Assembly (NCBI GenBank): GCA_948467875.1
Contig: CAOKFZ010000011.1
Location: 1 to 50,971, forward strand
Source: an uncultured Clostridium sp.
GTDB taxonomy: Bacteria > Bacillota > Clostridia > TANB77 > CAG-508
Length of the DNA stretch: 50,971 nt
Direction of reading: 5' to 3'
Within the stretch, counting starts at the first letter, position 1, and every line of letters begins with the position of its first letter. Under the pieces are notes generated by a model. The model was given only the letters and a program-made list of their open reading frames with translations. It searched no databases and had not been told where the DNA came from. The position numbers and the translations under genes were made by a program. Of the stretch, positions 28,062 through 36,310 are shown in pieces.

Positions 28062-28289
28062 ATGTATCAAAGAATTCGAGATTTAAGAGAAGATAGAGAT
28101 TTAACACAAAAACAAATTGGAACTTTGCTAAATATGTCGCAAACTGGCTATAATCAATATGAAATTGGAAAAAATGATATTCCCACTAAAGTACTTATCC
28201 AATTAGCTAGTTTTTACAATACTTCAATCGATTACTTGTTAGGCATAACCAATGAAATCAAACCCTATCCTAGAAATAAAAATCTATGA
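28062..28289 (+). CDS. XRE-family transcriptional regulator
   Basis: The 75-residue protein is essentially one helix-turn-helix domain: IRDLREDRDLTQKQIGTLLNMSQTGYNQYEIGKNDIPTKVLIQLASFYNTSIDYLLG, the pattern of Cro/CI-type repressors. The start ATG at 28062 follows TTAGGAGGTACAAA; an upstream ATG in the same frame lies within the operators. It is transcribed away from the prepilin-like gene, and a bank of three AACTT palindromes fills the space between them. Confidence 0.9.
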   Translation: MYQRIRDLREDRDLTQKQIGTLLNMSQTGYNQYEIGKNDIPTKVLIQLASFYNTSIDYLLGITNEIKPYPRNKNL

Positions 28290-28296
28290 TTCAAAA

Positions 28297-28399
28297 AAAA
28301 GAGCTGTCAAAAAACTCAATATCTTGCATGAAAAATTTGGGGCATTGCCCCAAATTTCTCTCTCTTCTTTGAGAAGATATTGTTTTTTACAGCTCCTTT
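28297..28399. terminator. nested inverted repeat, bidirectional terminator between xre and terD
   Basis: An outer imperfect stem (AAAGAGCTGT...CAATATCTT on the left, AAGATATTG...ACAGCTCCTTT on the right) encloses a perfect 12-bp inner hairpin AAATTTGGGGCA/TGCCCCAAATTT (28333-28357). It separates convergent genes. The inner hairpin looks like an insertion into an ordinary terminator loop. Confidence 0.7.
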
Positions 28400-28426
28400 T
28401 TGTGTGAATATGATGCTGCCTTAATT

Positions 28427-29002
28427 TTAAATATACTCAACACCATACTTATCGCAAAGTCCTGCCATTTCCTCATTGTACCCTTCGCCAACAGCCTTAA
28501 ACTTCCAAAAGCCATTGTGACGATAAATTTCTCCAAACACAACAGCAGTCTGAATGGAAAAATCCTCGCTGAGATTATATCTTAAAATCTCTTCTTCTTT
28601 TTCAGCATCGACAATGCGTATATAGGCATTGTCCACTAATCCAAAATTCTGCCGTCTCTTTCGAGCTTCATAAATCGTGACTGCAATTACAATTTTCTCA
28701 ACTTTTTTGGAAATTTTGCTAAAATCGAGAAAAGCTGTTTCGGCATCATTTTCGCCACTGCCTTGTTTGTTATCTCCCGAATGTACAATTGCTTTTTCAG
28801 GGTCTATTAACTGATTGTAAAAAATCACATATGGGTCACCCAGACAGTGACCATTTCCGTCACACATAAACATGACCAGATCTAAATCAGCATCTTCTTC
28901 GCCCCTAGTAGCAATATCCCAGCCAAGTCCAAGCATAGCTTTTTTGAGTCCTGTGTCTTTGGTAAGATTAATCCGATTTCCTTTTGTCACTGTGATTGGC
29001 AT
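28427..29002 (-). CDS. terD: TerD-family protein (downstream copy)
   Basis: This 191-residue protein matches TerD stress proteins: the N-terminus ITVTKGNRINLTKD, LKKAMLGLGWD, the Ca-binding-type D-rich stretch DADLDLVMFM, GDNKQGSGENDAE, and the end RRQNFGLVDNAYIRIVD...RYNL. The exact role (tellurite, colicin or phage-stress tolerance) is not known from sequence. Two in-frame CGG codons (28652-28654 in RRQNFG, and 28973-28975 in NRINL) sit where the family has Arg or Lys, so a +1 shift would destroy the protein. Start ATG follows AGGAGGAATTTTTT. Confidence 0.9.
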   Translation of the reverse strand: MPITVTKGNRINLTKDTGLKKAMLGLGWDIATRGEEDADLDLVMFMCDGNGHCLGDPYVIFYNQLIDPEKAIVHSGDNKQGSGENDAETAFLDFSKISKKVEKIVIAVTIYEARKRRQNFGLVDNAYIRIVDAEKEEEILRYNLSEDFSIQTAVVFGEIYRHNGFWKFKAVGEGYNEEMAGLCDKYGVEYI

Positions 29003-29024
29003 AAAAAATTCCTCCTGTCTTGTT

Positions 29025-29699
29025 CTATTTGCATTTTTTGCTAATCATTTCAGCAATATTTCCAACTTTTACGCCTTCTCCAATTGCCTTAAAATGCCAG
29101 TCATCGCCAGAACGCTCCAAGTCTGCCACAAAAATTCCTGTCATTCCATCAAAATTTCCATCAACATCATATCGTACTAATTCTCTGTGAGTAGCTAAAT
29201 CAGTCACATGAACATAACAGTTTTTTATCTCTCCAAAGTTTTGTCTCTTCTCATAAGCACGGTAAATATTGATAATGATGGAAAGCGTTTTTATCTTTTC
29301 TGGTATTTCATCCAGCCGGATTTCAATCTGCTCGTCATCCGCACCTTCTTCACCTTGACCGGTTAAATTATCGCCATAGTGCTTAATAGCTCCATGATGA
29401 TACTCTAAATTTCCAAAAAAGACTAATTCTACATAGCAATTTTTTTTATCAATGCAAATAACGCTGGCATCAACATCAATGTCTGGGACCTCTGTGTGAA
29501 GCTCATTTGACGGAATTTCATCAGATACCCCAAAAAAATCCATTAACCTACTTAAAAACGTAGGTTTCTCATCGGTCTTGTGCTTTACAGCCACTTGCTT
29601 TTCCACGGGATCCCAGCCTAAACCAACAAGCACCCGTTTTAAATTTGGGTTATCTTTTCTGAGATTGACTTTCTGTCCTTTTGATAATCTTACTGCCAT
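29025..29699 (-). CDS. terD: TerD-family protein (upstream copy)
   Basis: The 224-residue TerD paralogue begins AVRLSKGQKVNLRKD, has LKRVLVGLGWD, an inserted linker (about 35-70, containing FLSRLMDFFG), the DIDVDASVICID stretch, GDNLTGQGEEGADDE and RQNFGEIKNCYVHV. In-frame CGG codons at 29316-29318 (EIRLDEIP) and 29634-29636 (LKRVLVGLGWD) require sense decoding, presumably Arg. It is 22 bp upstream of the second terD; no other ter genes are present. Start ATG follows AGGAGGTATTGCA. Confidence 0.9.
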   Translation of the reverse strand: MAVRLSKGQKVNLRKDNPNLKRVLVGLGWDPVEKQVAVKHKTDEKPTFLSRLMDFFGVSDEIPSNELHTEVPDIDVDASVICIDKKNCYVELVFFGNLEYHHGAIKHYGDNLTGQGEEGADDEQIEIRLDEIPEKIKTLSIIINIYRAYEKRQNFGEIKNCYVHVTDLATHRELVRYDVDGNFDGMTGIFVADLERSGDDWHFKAIGEGVKVGNIAEMISKKCK

Positions 29700-29762
29700 T
29701 GCAATACCTCCTTTTTTTCATTGCATTCAAAGAAAAATATCTACTAATTTTGTAACACAATT

Positions 29763-29791
29763 AGTTTATCATAATTTACATAAAAAGTCAA
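29763..29791 (-). promoter_or_regulatory. promoter of the terD pair
   Basis: TTGACT (29786-29791), 17 bp, TAAACT (29763-29768). The first 19 bases of the element are identical to the promoter of the 71-residue gene. Confidence 0.7.
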
Positions 29792-29800
29792 TATTTTTTC

Positions 29801-31060
29801 CTAAATCTCACTTTCAATTTGTATCAAACGATTATATTTTGCGACACGATCTGTTCTACAAGGTGCCCCAGCTTTGATATAACCGCCATTGACTGCAACT
29901 GCTAAGTCACTAATAAACGTATCTTCTGTCTCGCCTGAACGATGTGAAATCACTGCTTTATAGCCGTTTTGTTTGGCGATTTCGATGCAGTCTAATGTTT
30001 CTGTCACAGTCCCAATTTGGTTTGGTTTAATCAAAATTGTATTGGCTATCCCATTTCGAATTCCTTTTTCGAAACGTGTTCGGTTTGTCACAAAAATATC
30101 GTCTCCAACCAGCATAATTTTATCTTTTAACTCGTCACTTAATTTTTTCCAGCCATCCCAATCTTCTTCAGCTAAACCATCTTCGATGGAAATAATCGGA
30201 TATTTTTCCACCAAACTTTTCAAATATTCAATCATTTCGTCTGTTGTTTTAAACTCCCCTGTTTTCCAAAATGCATAACCGTTTTTTTCTTCTTTTTGAG
30301 CGGCGTCAAACATTTCGGTTGCTGCCACATCAAGAGCTAAATGAACGTCTTTTCCTGGCTCATAACCCGCATGTCTAATTGCCTCCAAAATATATTTGAA
30401 TGCTTCTTCTTCATTTTGCAAATCAGGTGCAAAACCGCCTTCGTCCCCAACTGCTGTTCCATAACCATTAACTTTCAAGATTTTCTTGAGCGCATGATAT
30501 ACTTCTGCGCCCATTTGTATGGCTTGTTTTACGTTACTTGCACCAGTTGGCATAATCATGAATTCCTGAATATTAACATTATTTTCGGCATGCTTTCCGC
30601 CATTTAAAATATTCATCATGGGAATTGGCATCATTTTGGCATTAATGCCACCAATGTAATTATATAAAGTTAGCCCCAAAGATTCCGCTGCCGCCTTACA
30701 GACCGCCATGGAAACACCAAGTGTCGCATTAGCGCCCAATTTTGTTTTATTTTCTCCTGCCAAGTTAATTAATTCCTCATCAATATGAATTTGGTCATAT
30801 ACATTCATCTCTTCGATTTTTTTTGCAATTTTTTTGTTGACATTATCAACAGCATTCAAAACTCCTTTTCCACCAAAACGTTTTTCATCGCCATCACGTA
30901 GTTCCAATGCTTCAAAAGTTCCTGTTGACGCACCAGAAGGAACAATTGCCTTTCCACCAAACCCACCTTCTGTTACAACTTCCACTTGCACAGTTGGATT
31001 CCCCCTCGAATCCAAAACTTCCAAAGCCTTCACACTAACAATCTTTAAACAATCTTTCAT
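29801..31060 (-). CDS. eno: enolase
   Basis: Enolase converts 2-phosphoglycerate to phosphoenolpyruvate. Seen are [11 protein letters not shown], the mobile loop GASTG, the Mg ligands in [26 protein letters not shown] and VGDDIFVTN, the catalytic Lys in [12 protein letters not shown] and [12 protein letters not shown]. The open frame extends to 31144, but the ATG at 31060 after ATAGGAGGTTAAAT starts a normal N-terminus, giving 419 residues. It lies apart from the other glycolytic genes of the window. Confidence 0.96.
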   Translation of the reverse strand: MKDCLKIVSVKALEVLDSRGNPTVQVEVVTEGGFGGKAIVPSGASTGTFEALELRDGDEKRFGGKGVLNAVDNVNKKIAKKIEEMNVYDQIHIDEELINLAGENKTKLGANATLGVSMAVCKAAAESLGLTLYNYIGGINAKMMPIPMMNILNGGKHAENNVNIQEFMIMPTGASNVKQAIQMGAEVYHALKKILKVNGYGTAVGDEGGFAPDLQNEEEAFKYILEAIRHAGYEPGKDVHLALDVAATEMFDAAQKEEKNGYAFWKTGEFKTTDEMIEYLKSLVEKYPIISIEDGLAEEDWDGWKKLSDELKDKIMLVGDDIFVTNRTRFEKGIRNGIANTILIKPNQIGTVTETLDCIEIAKQNGYKAVISHRSGETEDTFISDLAVAVNGGYIKAGAPCRTDRVAKYNRLIQIESEI

Positions 31061-31115
31061 ATTTAACCTCCTATTTTTCTTTTGGTTATTATTACCAAAA
31101 AAATGAAAAATATGC

Positions 31116-31154
31116 AAAAAGCCCTTGCCATTTTTACATAGCAAAGGGCTTTTC
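31116..31154 (-). terminator. terminator downstream of the Cys-rich gene
   Basis: The hairpin AAAAGCCCTTGC / GCAAAGGGCTTTT has a 12-base loop and T tracts. It lies between the small genes and eno. Confidence 0.7.
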
Positions 31155-31177
31155 TCATTAGATAAAACAACGTTCTT

Positions 31178-31330
31178 TTACTTTTCTTTTTCAATTACCT
31201 GCTGCTGATTGTCTGCAGTTTTCTCTGTCTTGACACAAGTTCTGCAAACATTTGAACACTCATATCTTTTCTCACACACAGAACAGCAAATATTCCGGTT
31301 GCATTTTTTCTCGCATTTACAATTTCCCAT
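31178..31330 (-). CDS. small Cys-rich protein of unknown function
   Basis: A 50-residue protein with nine or so cysteines in pairs (CKCEKKC, ICCSVC, YECSNVCRTC), suggesting zinc binding, followed by a polar tail. The ATG at 31330 follows AAAGGAGAG; the frame is open to 31360. In-frame CGG at 31295-31297 (CNRN) must be sense: a +1 shift would lose the downstream cysteine pairs. It lies 20 bp after the 98-residue gene, probably in one transcript. I do not recognise the family. Confidence 0.6.
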   Translation of the reverse strand: MGNCKCEKKCNRNICCSVCEKRYECSNVCRTCVKTEKTADNQQQVIEKEK

Positions 31331-31350
31331 AAAGTCTCTCCTTTCAAAAA

Positions 31351-31647
31351 TTACCACCAAAGTTTTAAGAAAAATATTGTTCCTTTTCGATCTGGCGAAA
31401 TATTCATCGCCTCATGCTTGCTGTTGCTACATATCGATAATCTTCGATATTTGCCATTTACCAAAATTTTTCTGGATAAGGTAAAATAAATTTCCGCATG
31501 CCGCATAAACTTTCCATCATACATTCCATCAAAATGACCATGTTTATCTATTGTTGCATTAGGAGACAAAACTAAGCGTCCGAACTCTGTTTTTATGATT
31601 GTCCGAACTACCTCTCCTAATCCAAGATCTTGACGAACTTCCCTCAT
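31351..31647 (-). CDS. 98-residue protein of unknown function
   Basis: I do not recognise it. It is a basic, beta-rich protein (FGRLVLSPNATIDKHGHFDGMYDGKFMRHAEIYFTL is split by turns) ending in a hydrophobic FFLKLWW. The ATG follows AGGAGG at 7 bases and there is a good promoter. CGG codons at 31501-31503 and 31603-31605 are in frame and must be sense; shifting at the first encountered (31603-31605) would lose most of the protein. It heads a two-gene unit with the Cys-rich protein. Confidence 0.55.
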   Translation of the reverse strand: MREVRQDLGLGEVVRTIIKTEFGRLVLSPNATIDKHGHFDGMYDGKFMRHAEIYFTLSRKILVNGKYRRLSICSNSKHEAMNISPDRKGTIFFLKLWW

Positions 31648-31678
31648 GACCTTTCCTCCTCTCTATCAAATATTGTTT

Positions 31679-31707
31679 ATTATATCACACTTTCCATAAT
31701 TTGTCTA
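31679..31707 (-). promoter_or_regulatory. promoter of the 98-residue and Cys-rich genes
   Basis: TAGACA (31702-31707), 17 bp, TATAAT (31679-31684) on the minus strand. Confidence 0.65.
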
Positions 31708-31765
31708 TCCAATTTTTTTCACGAATTTTTTCATTTTTCATATTCTATTTTATAAAGGAGGTTTT

Positions 31766-32823
31766 ATGAAAAAAAATTTTTATTTTAATAGGAAGTTAAC
31801 ACTACTTTCTCTTTTCTTTATCTTATTGTTCTTACCAATTTCTTGCTTTGCAGCTACTTATTCACGGAATTGATGTAAGTGATTGGCAAGGCTCTATTGA
31901 TTATGCACAAGTCAAAAACGCGGGCGTTGAAGTGGTTTACATTAAAGCAAGTCAAGGAAATTCGATTGTTGATGCTTATTTTAGAACCAATTACGATAAT
32001 GCCAAAGCAAATGGACTAAAAGTTGGACTTTATCATTTTTTAACAGCAAGAAGTGTTGAAGAGGCTCAGCAGCAAGCAGAATATTTCTCTTCTGTCATTT
32101 CTGGAACCTCTCCAGATTGTAAATTAGCCATGGATTTTGAAGTTTTTGGCAACTTAAGTGTAGATGAAATCAATGCGATTTCCCTTGCTTTTTTGCAAAA
32201 AGTGCAGTCTTTGACGGGAAAAGAAGTCATTATTTATAGTGATGCTTCTAATGCAAGTAACACATTTGGTCCAGGACTTGCAAGTACGTATCCTCTTTGG
32301 GTTGCACAATATGGGGTCAGTCAGCCCAATACTGGAAATTGGAACCAATATGAAGGTTTTCAATATAGTGATACAGGAACCATTCCTGGAATTCGTGGCT
32401 ATACTGATTTAGACACATTTACAGAAGGTATTTTTCTAGGGGCGACAGATACTATTTCCACTCCTGAAAACACCAAAAATCAAATAACAACTTATACTGT
32501 TCAAGCTAGTGATACCTTAAGTGAAATTGCGCAAAAATACCGGTACAACTGTTCGCGAAATTGCTGGTCTAAATAGCATCGCAAATCCAAATTTAATTTA
32601 TGTTGGCGAAATTTTAAAAATTGATACAACACATGATATTTCTGTCATTACAAGCGACAAATATGAGACCAATCATATTGTTTACACCGTTCAATATGGG
32701 GATACTTTAAGTCAAATTGCACAAAAATACGGTGTTCCAATTCGATGCATTGTGCAATTAAATCACATTAGCAATCCCAATTTGATTTACGCCGGCGAAC
32801 GTCTTAGAATTGAGTTGTATTAA
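31766..32823 (+). CDS. secreted GH25 lysozyme with two LysM domains and two CGG +1 recoding sites
   Basis: Starting at ATG 31766 (AAAGGAGG upstream) the protein begins with a signal peptide (KKNFYFNRKLTLLSLFF then a hydrophobic core ending CFAATYS), then CGG (31865-31867) and a stop two codons later. Skipping C continues GIDVSDWQGSIDY, the start of a glycoside hydrolase 25 domain with AMDFEVF (catalytic Asp/Glu). A LysM begins around YTVQASDTLSEIAQKY and meets a second CGG (32541-32543); skipping C gives GTTVREIAGLNSIANPNL. A second LysM (YTVQYGDTLSQIAQKYGVP) ends at 32823. The total is 351 residues (1058 nt, 3n+2). Both recoded residues, 34 and 259, are Gly; the intact second LysM also has KYG at the position matching the second site. 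It should cleave peptidoglycan outside the cell. Confidence 0.92.
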
Positions 32824-32828
32824 AATTT

Positions 32829-32882
32829 AAAAAGAGAGTGCACAAAAAGAAAAATTTCTTACGTGGCATTCTCTTGATTTTT
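32829..32882. terminator. bidirectional terminator
   Basis: AAGAGAGTGC pairs with GCATTCTCTT, flanked by A- and T-rich tracts, between the convergent lysozyme and small membrane-protein genes; it overlaps the end of the latter. Confidence 0.65.
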
Positions 32883-33083
32883 AAATTCTTCAAAAAATTC
32901 ATAATATCGATTTTTGGATAAATATTCTTGTACAATAGCATAACATAAATAAGCAATCCATACTCCTACAATTCCTAATGGTGTATATGCCAAAATAATA
33001 GCTACAATAATTTTTATCAAACTTTCAAAAGCAATTTGTAACGATATTCTCAATTGTTTTTTTACATTTATTTCTTCATTCAT
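32859..33083 (-). CDS. small membrane protein of unknown function
   Basis: A 74-residue protein with a basic N-terminus, two hydrophobic segments (about 13-33 and 36-52, LIKIIVAIILAYTPLGIVGVWIAYLCYAIV) and a charged C-terminal tail (YYEFFEEFKNQEN). I cannot assign a family. It follows the nucleosidase gene by 24 bp in the same direction. Confidence 0.55.
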   Translation of the reverse strand: MNEEINVKKQLRISLQIAFESLIKIIVAIILAYTPLGIVGVWIAYLCYAIVQEYLSKNRYYEFFEEFKNQENAT

Positions 33084-33107
33084 TATAATACTTTCCTAAA
33101 AAAGTTC

Positions 33108-33840
33108 CTATTCTCCTTTTATCGTTTCCAAAATCAATTCATAGGTAAATTGTTGTGCTTTCAAACCAGTATTTCTATCATAAGGTTCGTTTAAAATTTC
33201 GTTATTTGAAATCACTCGAATTCCTAGCACAGGAATTCCAAAATCATTTGCAACAGTATACACTGCAATTCCTTCTGCTTCTTCGCAAAGCGTTCCATAT
33301 TTTTGATGAAGCATCAAAATCTTATCAGCTTCTCTGTTCCAAATATCTCCGACTACCAATGGTTCCAAAATGAACTTTGCTATCTGTATATTCCAGTTTT
33401 TTGGCAAGTTCTATCAAATGTTTATCTCCATATTGGTAAATCAATCTATCCTCTTCACCTTCTATAAAATTTACTAAATTCCACTTTAAACTATTGCTTC
33501 CTTCGCCTTCCTTTCTACGAGGTGTTTTCGCACAAACAATATTCACACATTTTTCACCAACAATAATCTCTCCTGTATGAATTTCTTTTCCATGTGCCCC
33601 CGCAGTTCCTTGATTAATAATCGCAATTGGATTGTATTTTTCAATTCCAATATATGTTGCCACCCCAGCATTTACAGTATGAATATGACAATGGCAAACA
33701 ACCACAGGATAATTTTCTATTGTCCCTTCATAAAAGCTATATTTCCCCACTTTTTCACAAACTTTATTTTCTAGTTTTTCGAATAGAAATTCTGCTTCAA
33801 CCATCATTGCAGCAATCACTAAAATTGGTCTTTTTTCCAT
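33108..33840 (-). CDS. mtnN: MTA/SAH nucleosidase-like protein, one CGG +1 recoding site
   Basis: The protein belongs to the purine nucleoside phosphorylase fold, closest to 5'-methylthioadenosine/S-adenosylhomocysteine nucleosidases that recycle these by-products. The first frame has MMVEAEFLFEKL, QGTAGAHGKEIHTGEI and FGTIGS followed by CGG (33349-33351). Skipping C continues GDIWNREADKI and the conserved EAEGIAVYTVANDFGIPVLGIRVISNNE. The total is 243 residues (733 nt, 3n+1). The recoded Gly at residue 164 is the Gly of the family's SGD motif. The usual catalytic Asp after IS is Asn here (ISNNE), so activity or substrate may differ. Confidence 0.85.
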
Positions 33841-33846
33841 CTCTTC

Positions 33847-34603
33847 CTACTTTCTTTTCCAATTTAAAATTTGATTATTGACTAATTCCTCTTCTTCTTC
33901 ATCATCCATTTCAATAATATCTTCCATAATTGGCTTTTTCTTCAAAAAATGATGTTTTTTTTCTTTTGGAAGTTCTGGCATTTTCTCAGCCCTTGCCAAC
34001 GCTTCGTCAACAGACAACGTTTTTTCATAATCTACAATATTTTTGACTGGTTGTTTATAAATGCCTTCTAAGTATAAATCCCTTTTTGGTTGCTGATGAT
34101 TAGTTACAAATTCCATATATTTTTTTATAACTTGTTGCTCTTTTTTAGAAAATAATTGCAAATCTAATTTCAAATATAAATAGCGCCAAACCACATGCCT
34201 TTCATAAGAGTCAAATTGCGATAACTTCAAATTTTGATAATCATATTCTATTTTAAATTGATGATTTTCAACTGAAATTGTCAAATTCGTCCATTTTTTA
34301 TGATTTTTATGAAACCAAATTTGTCTTAGCTTTTTTATTTCATTGTACAAATCTGTAACAAGTCTAGAATACACATCTTCATCAATATTAAAGACAGCTG
34401 GAATTTCATAACCGATTCACTGCTTTTTTCTTAATAATACCTTTCGGAAAATAATAAAAATACATTTCTCCAATCGGTCTTTTATGTGGTTCTTCTATAA
34501 CAGAAGCATACAAATAAATACTTTCCCATTTTTCAGGTATAATATAAAATAACTTTTTTTGTATTTGTGAATAAATTTCTTTTTCCTCTGATAAACCTGT
34601 CAT
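33847..34603 (-). CDS. YezG/DUF600-like protein with acidic C-terminal extension, one CGG +1 recoding site
   Basis: The N-terminal frame (EKWESIYLYASVIEE, GEMYFYYFPKG) ends at AVN, then CGG (34412-34414), Leu and a stop. Skipping C continues GYEIPAVFNIDEDVYSRLVTDLYNEIKKLR and WTNLTISVENHQFKIEYDYQNL, the pattern of YezG-type immunity proteins that protect against WXG/LXG toxins. After about residue 160 comes an extension with a conserved-looking repeat (YLEGIYKQPV) and an acidic run (MDDEEEEEL). The total is 251 residues (757 nt, 3n+1). No cognate toxin gene is seen, so the immunity role is inferred from similarity only. Confidence 0.75.
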
Positions 34604-34620
34604 AAAATTTCTCCTATGTG

Positions 34621-36156
34621 CTAGTTTGCCTCAATTAAACTCTCGCCCGTCATTTCCTCTGGTTTTTCTAACCCCATAATATCTAGCATAGTTGGTGCTA
34701 TATCAGCTAATCTTCCTTCTTTTAATTTTTTATTTCCAATTCCAATAGCAGCTAATGGTACTGGATTTGTTGTATGAGCTGTATGAGGTTCTCCTGTTTT
34801 GTAATCTATCATTTGCTCTGCATTTCCATGATCAGCTGTAATCAACAAACAACCCTCAACACTTTCTACTGCTTCTACTACTTGATTGACACATCCATCT
34901 AAGGTTTCTAATGCTTTAATCGTTGCTTCAACATTGCCTGTATGCCCTACCATATCTGGATTTGCAAAATTCAAGATAATGACATCATATTTTTGAGATC
35001 TAATCGCTTCTACTACTTTTTCTGTCACTTCCAAAGCACTCATTTCTGGTTTCATATCATATGTCTCCACTTTTGGAGATGGCACTAATATTCTATCTTC
35101 GCCTTGATATTGCTTTTCTTCTCCACCATTAAAGAAAAACGTAACATGTGCATATTTTTCTGTTTCTGCAATACGCAATTGTGTCTTTCCTAGTTTGCTA
35201 ATATATTCCCCAAATGTATTCTTGATTTCATCTTTTCGAAAAGCAATTTGGGCATTTGGCATAGTTTCATCATAAGGAGTCATGCATACAAAAAAGGGAT
35301 GTATTTTTTCTGTTTCAAAGCCATCAAAATCCTCGTCAACTATGCTTCTTGTTAATTCTCTGGCACGATCTGGTCTGAAATTAAAGAAAATAACAGAATC
35401 ATTTTCTTCAATTTTGGCTATTGGTTCCCCATTCATATTTGTAATAACGGTTGGCACAATAAATTCATCAAAAATTTCTTTCTGATAAGACTCTTCAATC
35501 GCCCTTGTCGCAGAAAGAGCTTTTTCTCCTTCTCCTCTAACAATTGCATGATACGCCTTTTCAACTCTTTCCCAACGTTTGTCACGATCCATTGCATAAA
35601 ATCTCCCTGCAATTGTTGCAATTTGCCCAAGACCTTTTTCCTTCATTTTACTTTCTAATTCAGAAATATAACCTTCTGCTGAAGCTGGCGGCGTATCTCT
35701 TCCATCTAAAAAACAATGCACAAAAACATCTTCAAAATCTTTCCTTTTAGCCATTTCAAGCAAACCATATAAATGGCGATTATGGCTGTGAACACCACCA
35801 TCTGATAATAATCCCATAATATGTAGCTTAGAATGATATTTTTTACAATTTTCAATTGCAGCCACAAATTCTGGTTTACTAAAAAAGTCACCATCTTCAA
35901 TTGATTTTGTAATTTTTGCCAAATCTTGGTAAATGATTCTCCCTGCCCCAATATTGGTATGACCAACTTCAGAATTTCCCATTTGTCCTTCTGGTAACCC
36001 AACATCTGTGCCACTTGTATGAATCACTGTATTGGGGTTTTCTGTTAATATTCTATTTAAGTTTGGAATATTGGCCATTTTAACTGGGTTCCCTTCTTCT
36101 TTCTCATTCATTCCAAAACCATCTAATATCATTAGCATTGTTAATTTTTTGTCCAT
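34621..36156 (-). CDS. gpmI: 2,3-bisphosphoglycerate-independent phosphoglycerate mutase
   Basis: The 511-residue alkaline-phosphatase-fold enzyme interconverts 3- and 2-phosphoglycerate using two Mn ions. Visible are the first Asp in LMILDGFG, the phosphorylated Ser in MGNSEVGHTNIGAGR, HSHNRHLYGLL, DGRDTPP, FNFRPDRARE, and the metal ligands in NPDMVGHTG, TADHGNAEQM and HTTNPVP. The ATG follows ATAGGAG. It is the last gene of the gap-pgk-CYTH-tpiA-gpmI run. Confidence 0.96.
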   Translation of the reverse strand: MDKKLTMLMILDGFGMNEKEEGNPVKMANIPNLNRILTENPNTVIHTSGTDVGLPEGQMGNSEVGHTNIGAGRIIYQDLAKITKSIEDGDFFSKPEFVAAIENCKKYHSKLHIMGLLSDGGVHSHNRHLYGLLEMAKRKDFEDVFVHCFLDGRDTPPASAEGYISELESKMKEKGLGQIATIAGRFYAMDRDKRWERVEKAYHAIVRGEGEKALSATRAIEESYQKEIFDEFIVPTVITNMNGEPIAKIEENDSVIFFNFRPDRARELTRSIVDEDFDGFETEKIHPFFVCMTPYDETMPNAQIAFRKDEIKNTFGEYISKLGKTQLRIAETEKYAHVTFFFNGGEEKQYQGEDRILVPSPKVETYDMKPEMSALEVTEKVVEAIRSQKYDVIILNFANPDMVGHTGNVEATIKALETLDGCVNQVVEAVESVEGCLLITADHGNAEQMIDYKTGEPHTAHTTNPVPLAAIGIGNKKLKEGRLADIAPTMLDIMGLEKPEEMTGESLIEAN

Positions 36157-36186
36157 TTCTTTAACTCCTATTCTTTTTATTCTATC

Positions 36187-36277
36187 TTATTCAAAATTGA
36201 CAATTTTCGCGAATTCATCTGGCTTTAAGCTTTATGCAAGTGAAATTTTCGCTATGCAAAAATTTCACATGAGCCAG
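36187..36277. repeat. duplicated tpiA 3' end beside a palindromic element
   Basis: The 45 bp at 36187-36231 encode, on the minus strand, SLKPDEFAKIVNFE and a stop, a second version of the tpiA C-terminus (the real gene ends SLKPDEFSKIVNYDK). Next to it lies a hairpin GTGAAATTTT/AAAATTTCAC (36240-36268) flanked by CTGGCT/AGCCAG. The region looks like a remnant of another tpiA end separated from the present one by insertion of a small palindrome. Confidence 0.7.
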
Positions 36278-36310
36278 CTTATACATTTTAAAATATTTAT
36301 AGAAACATAT

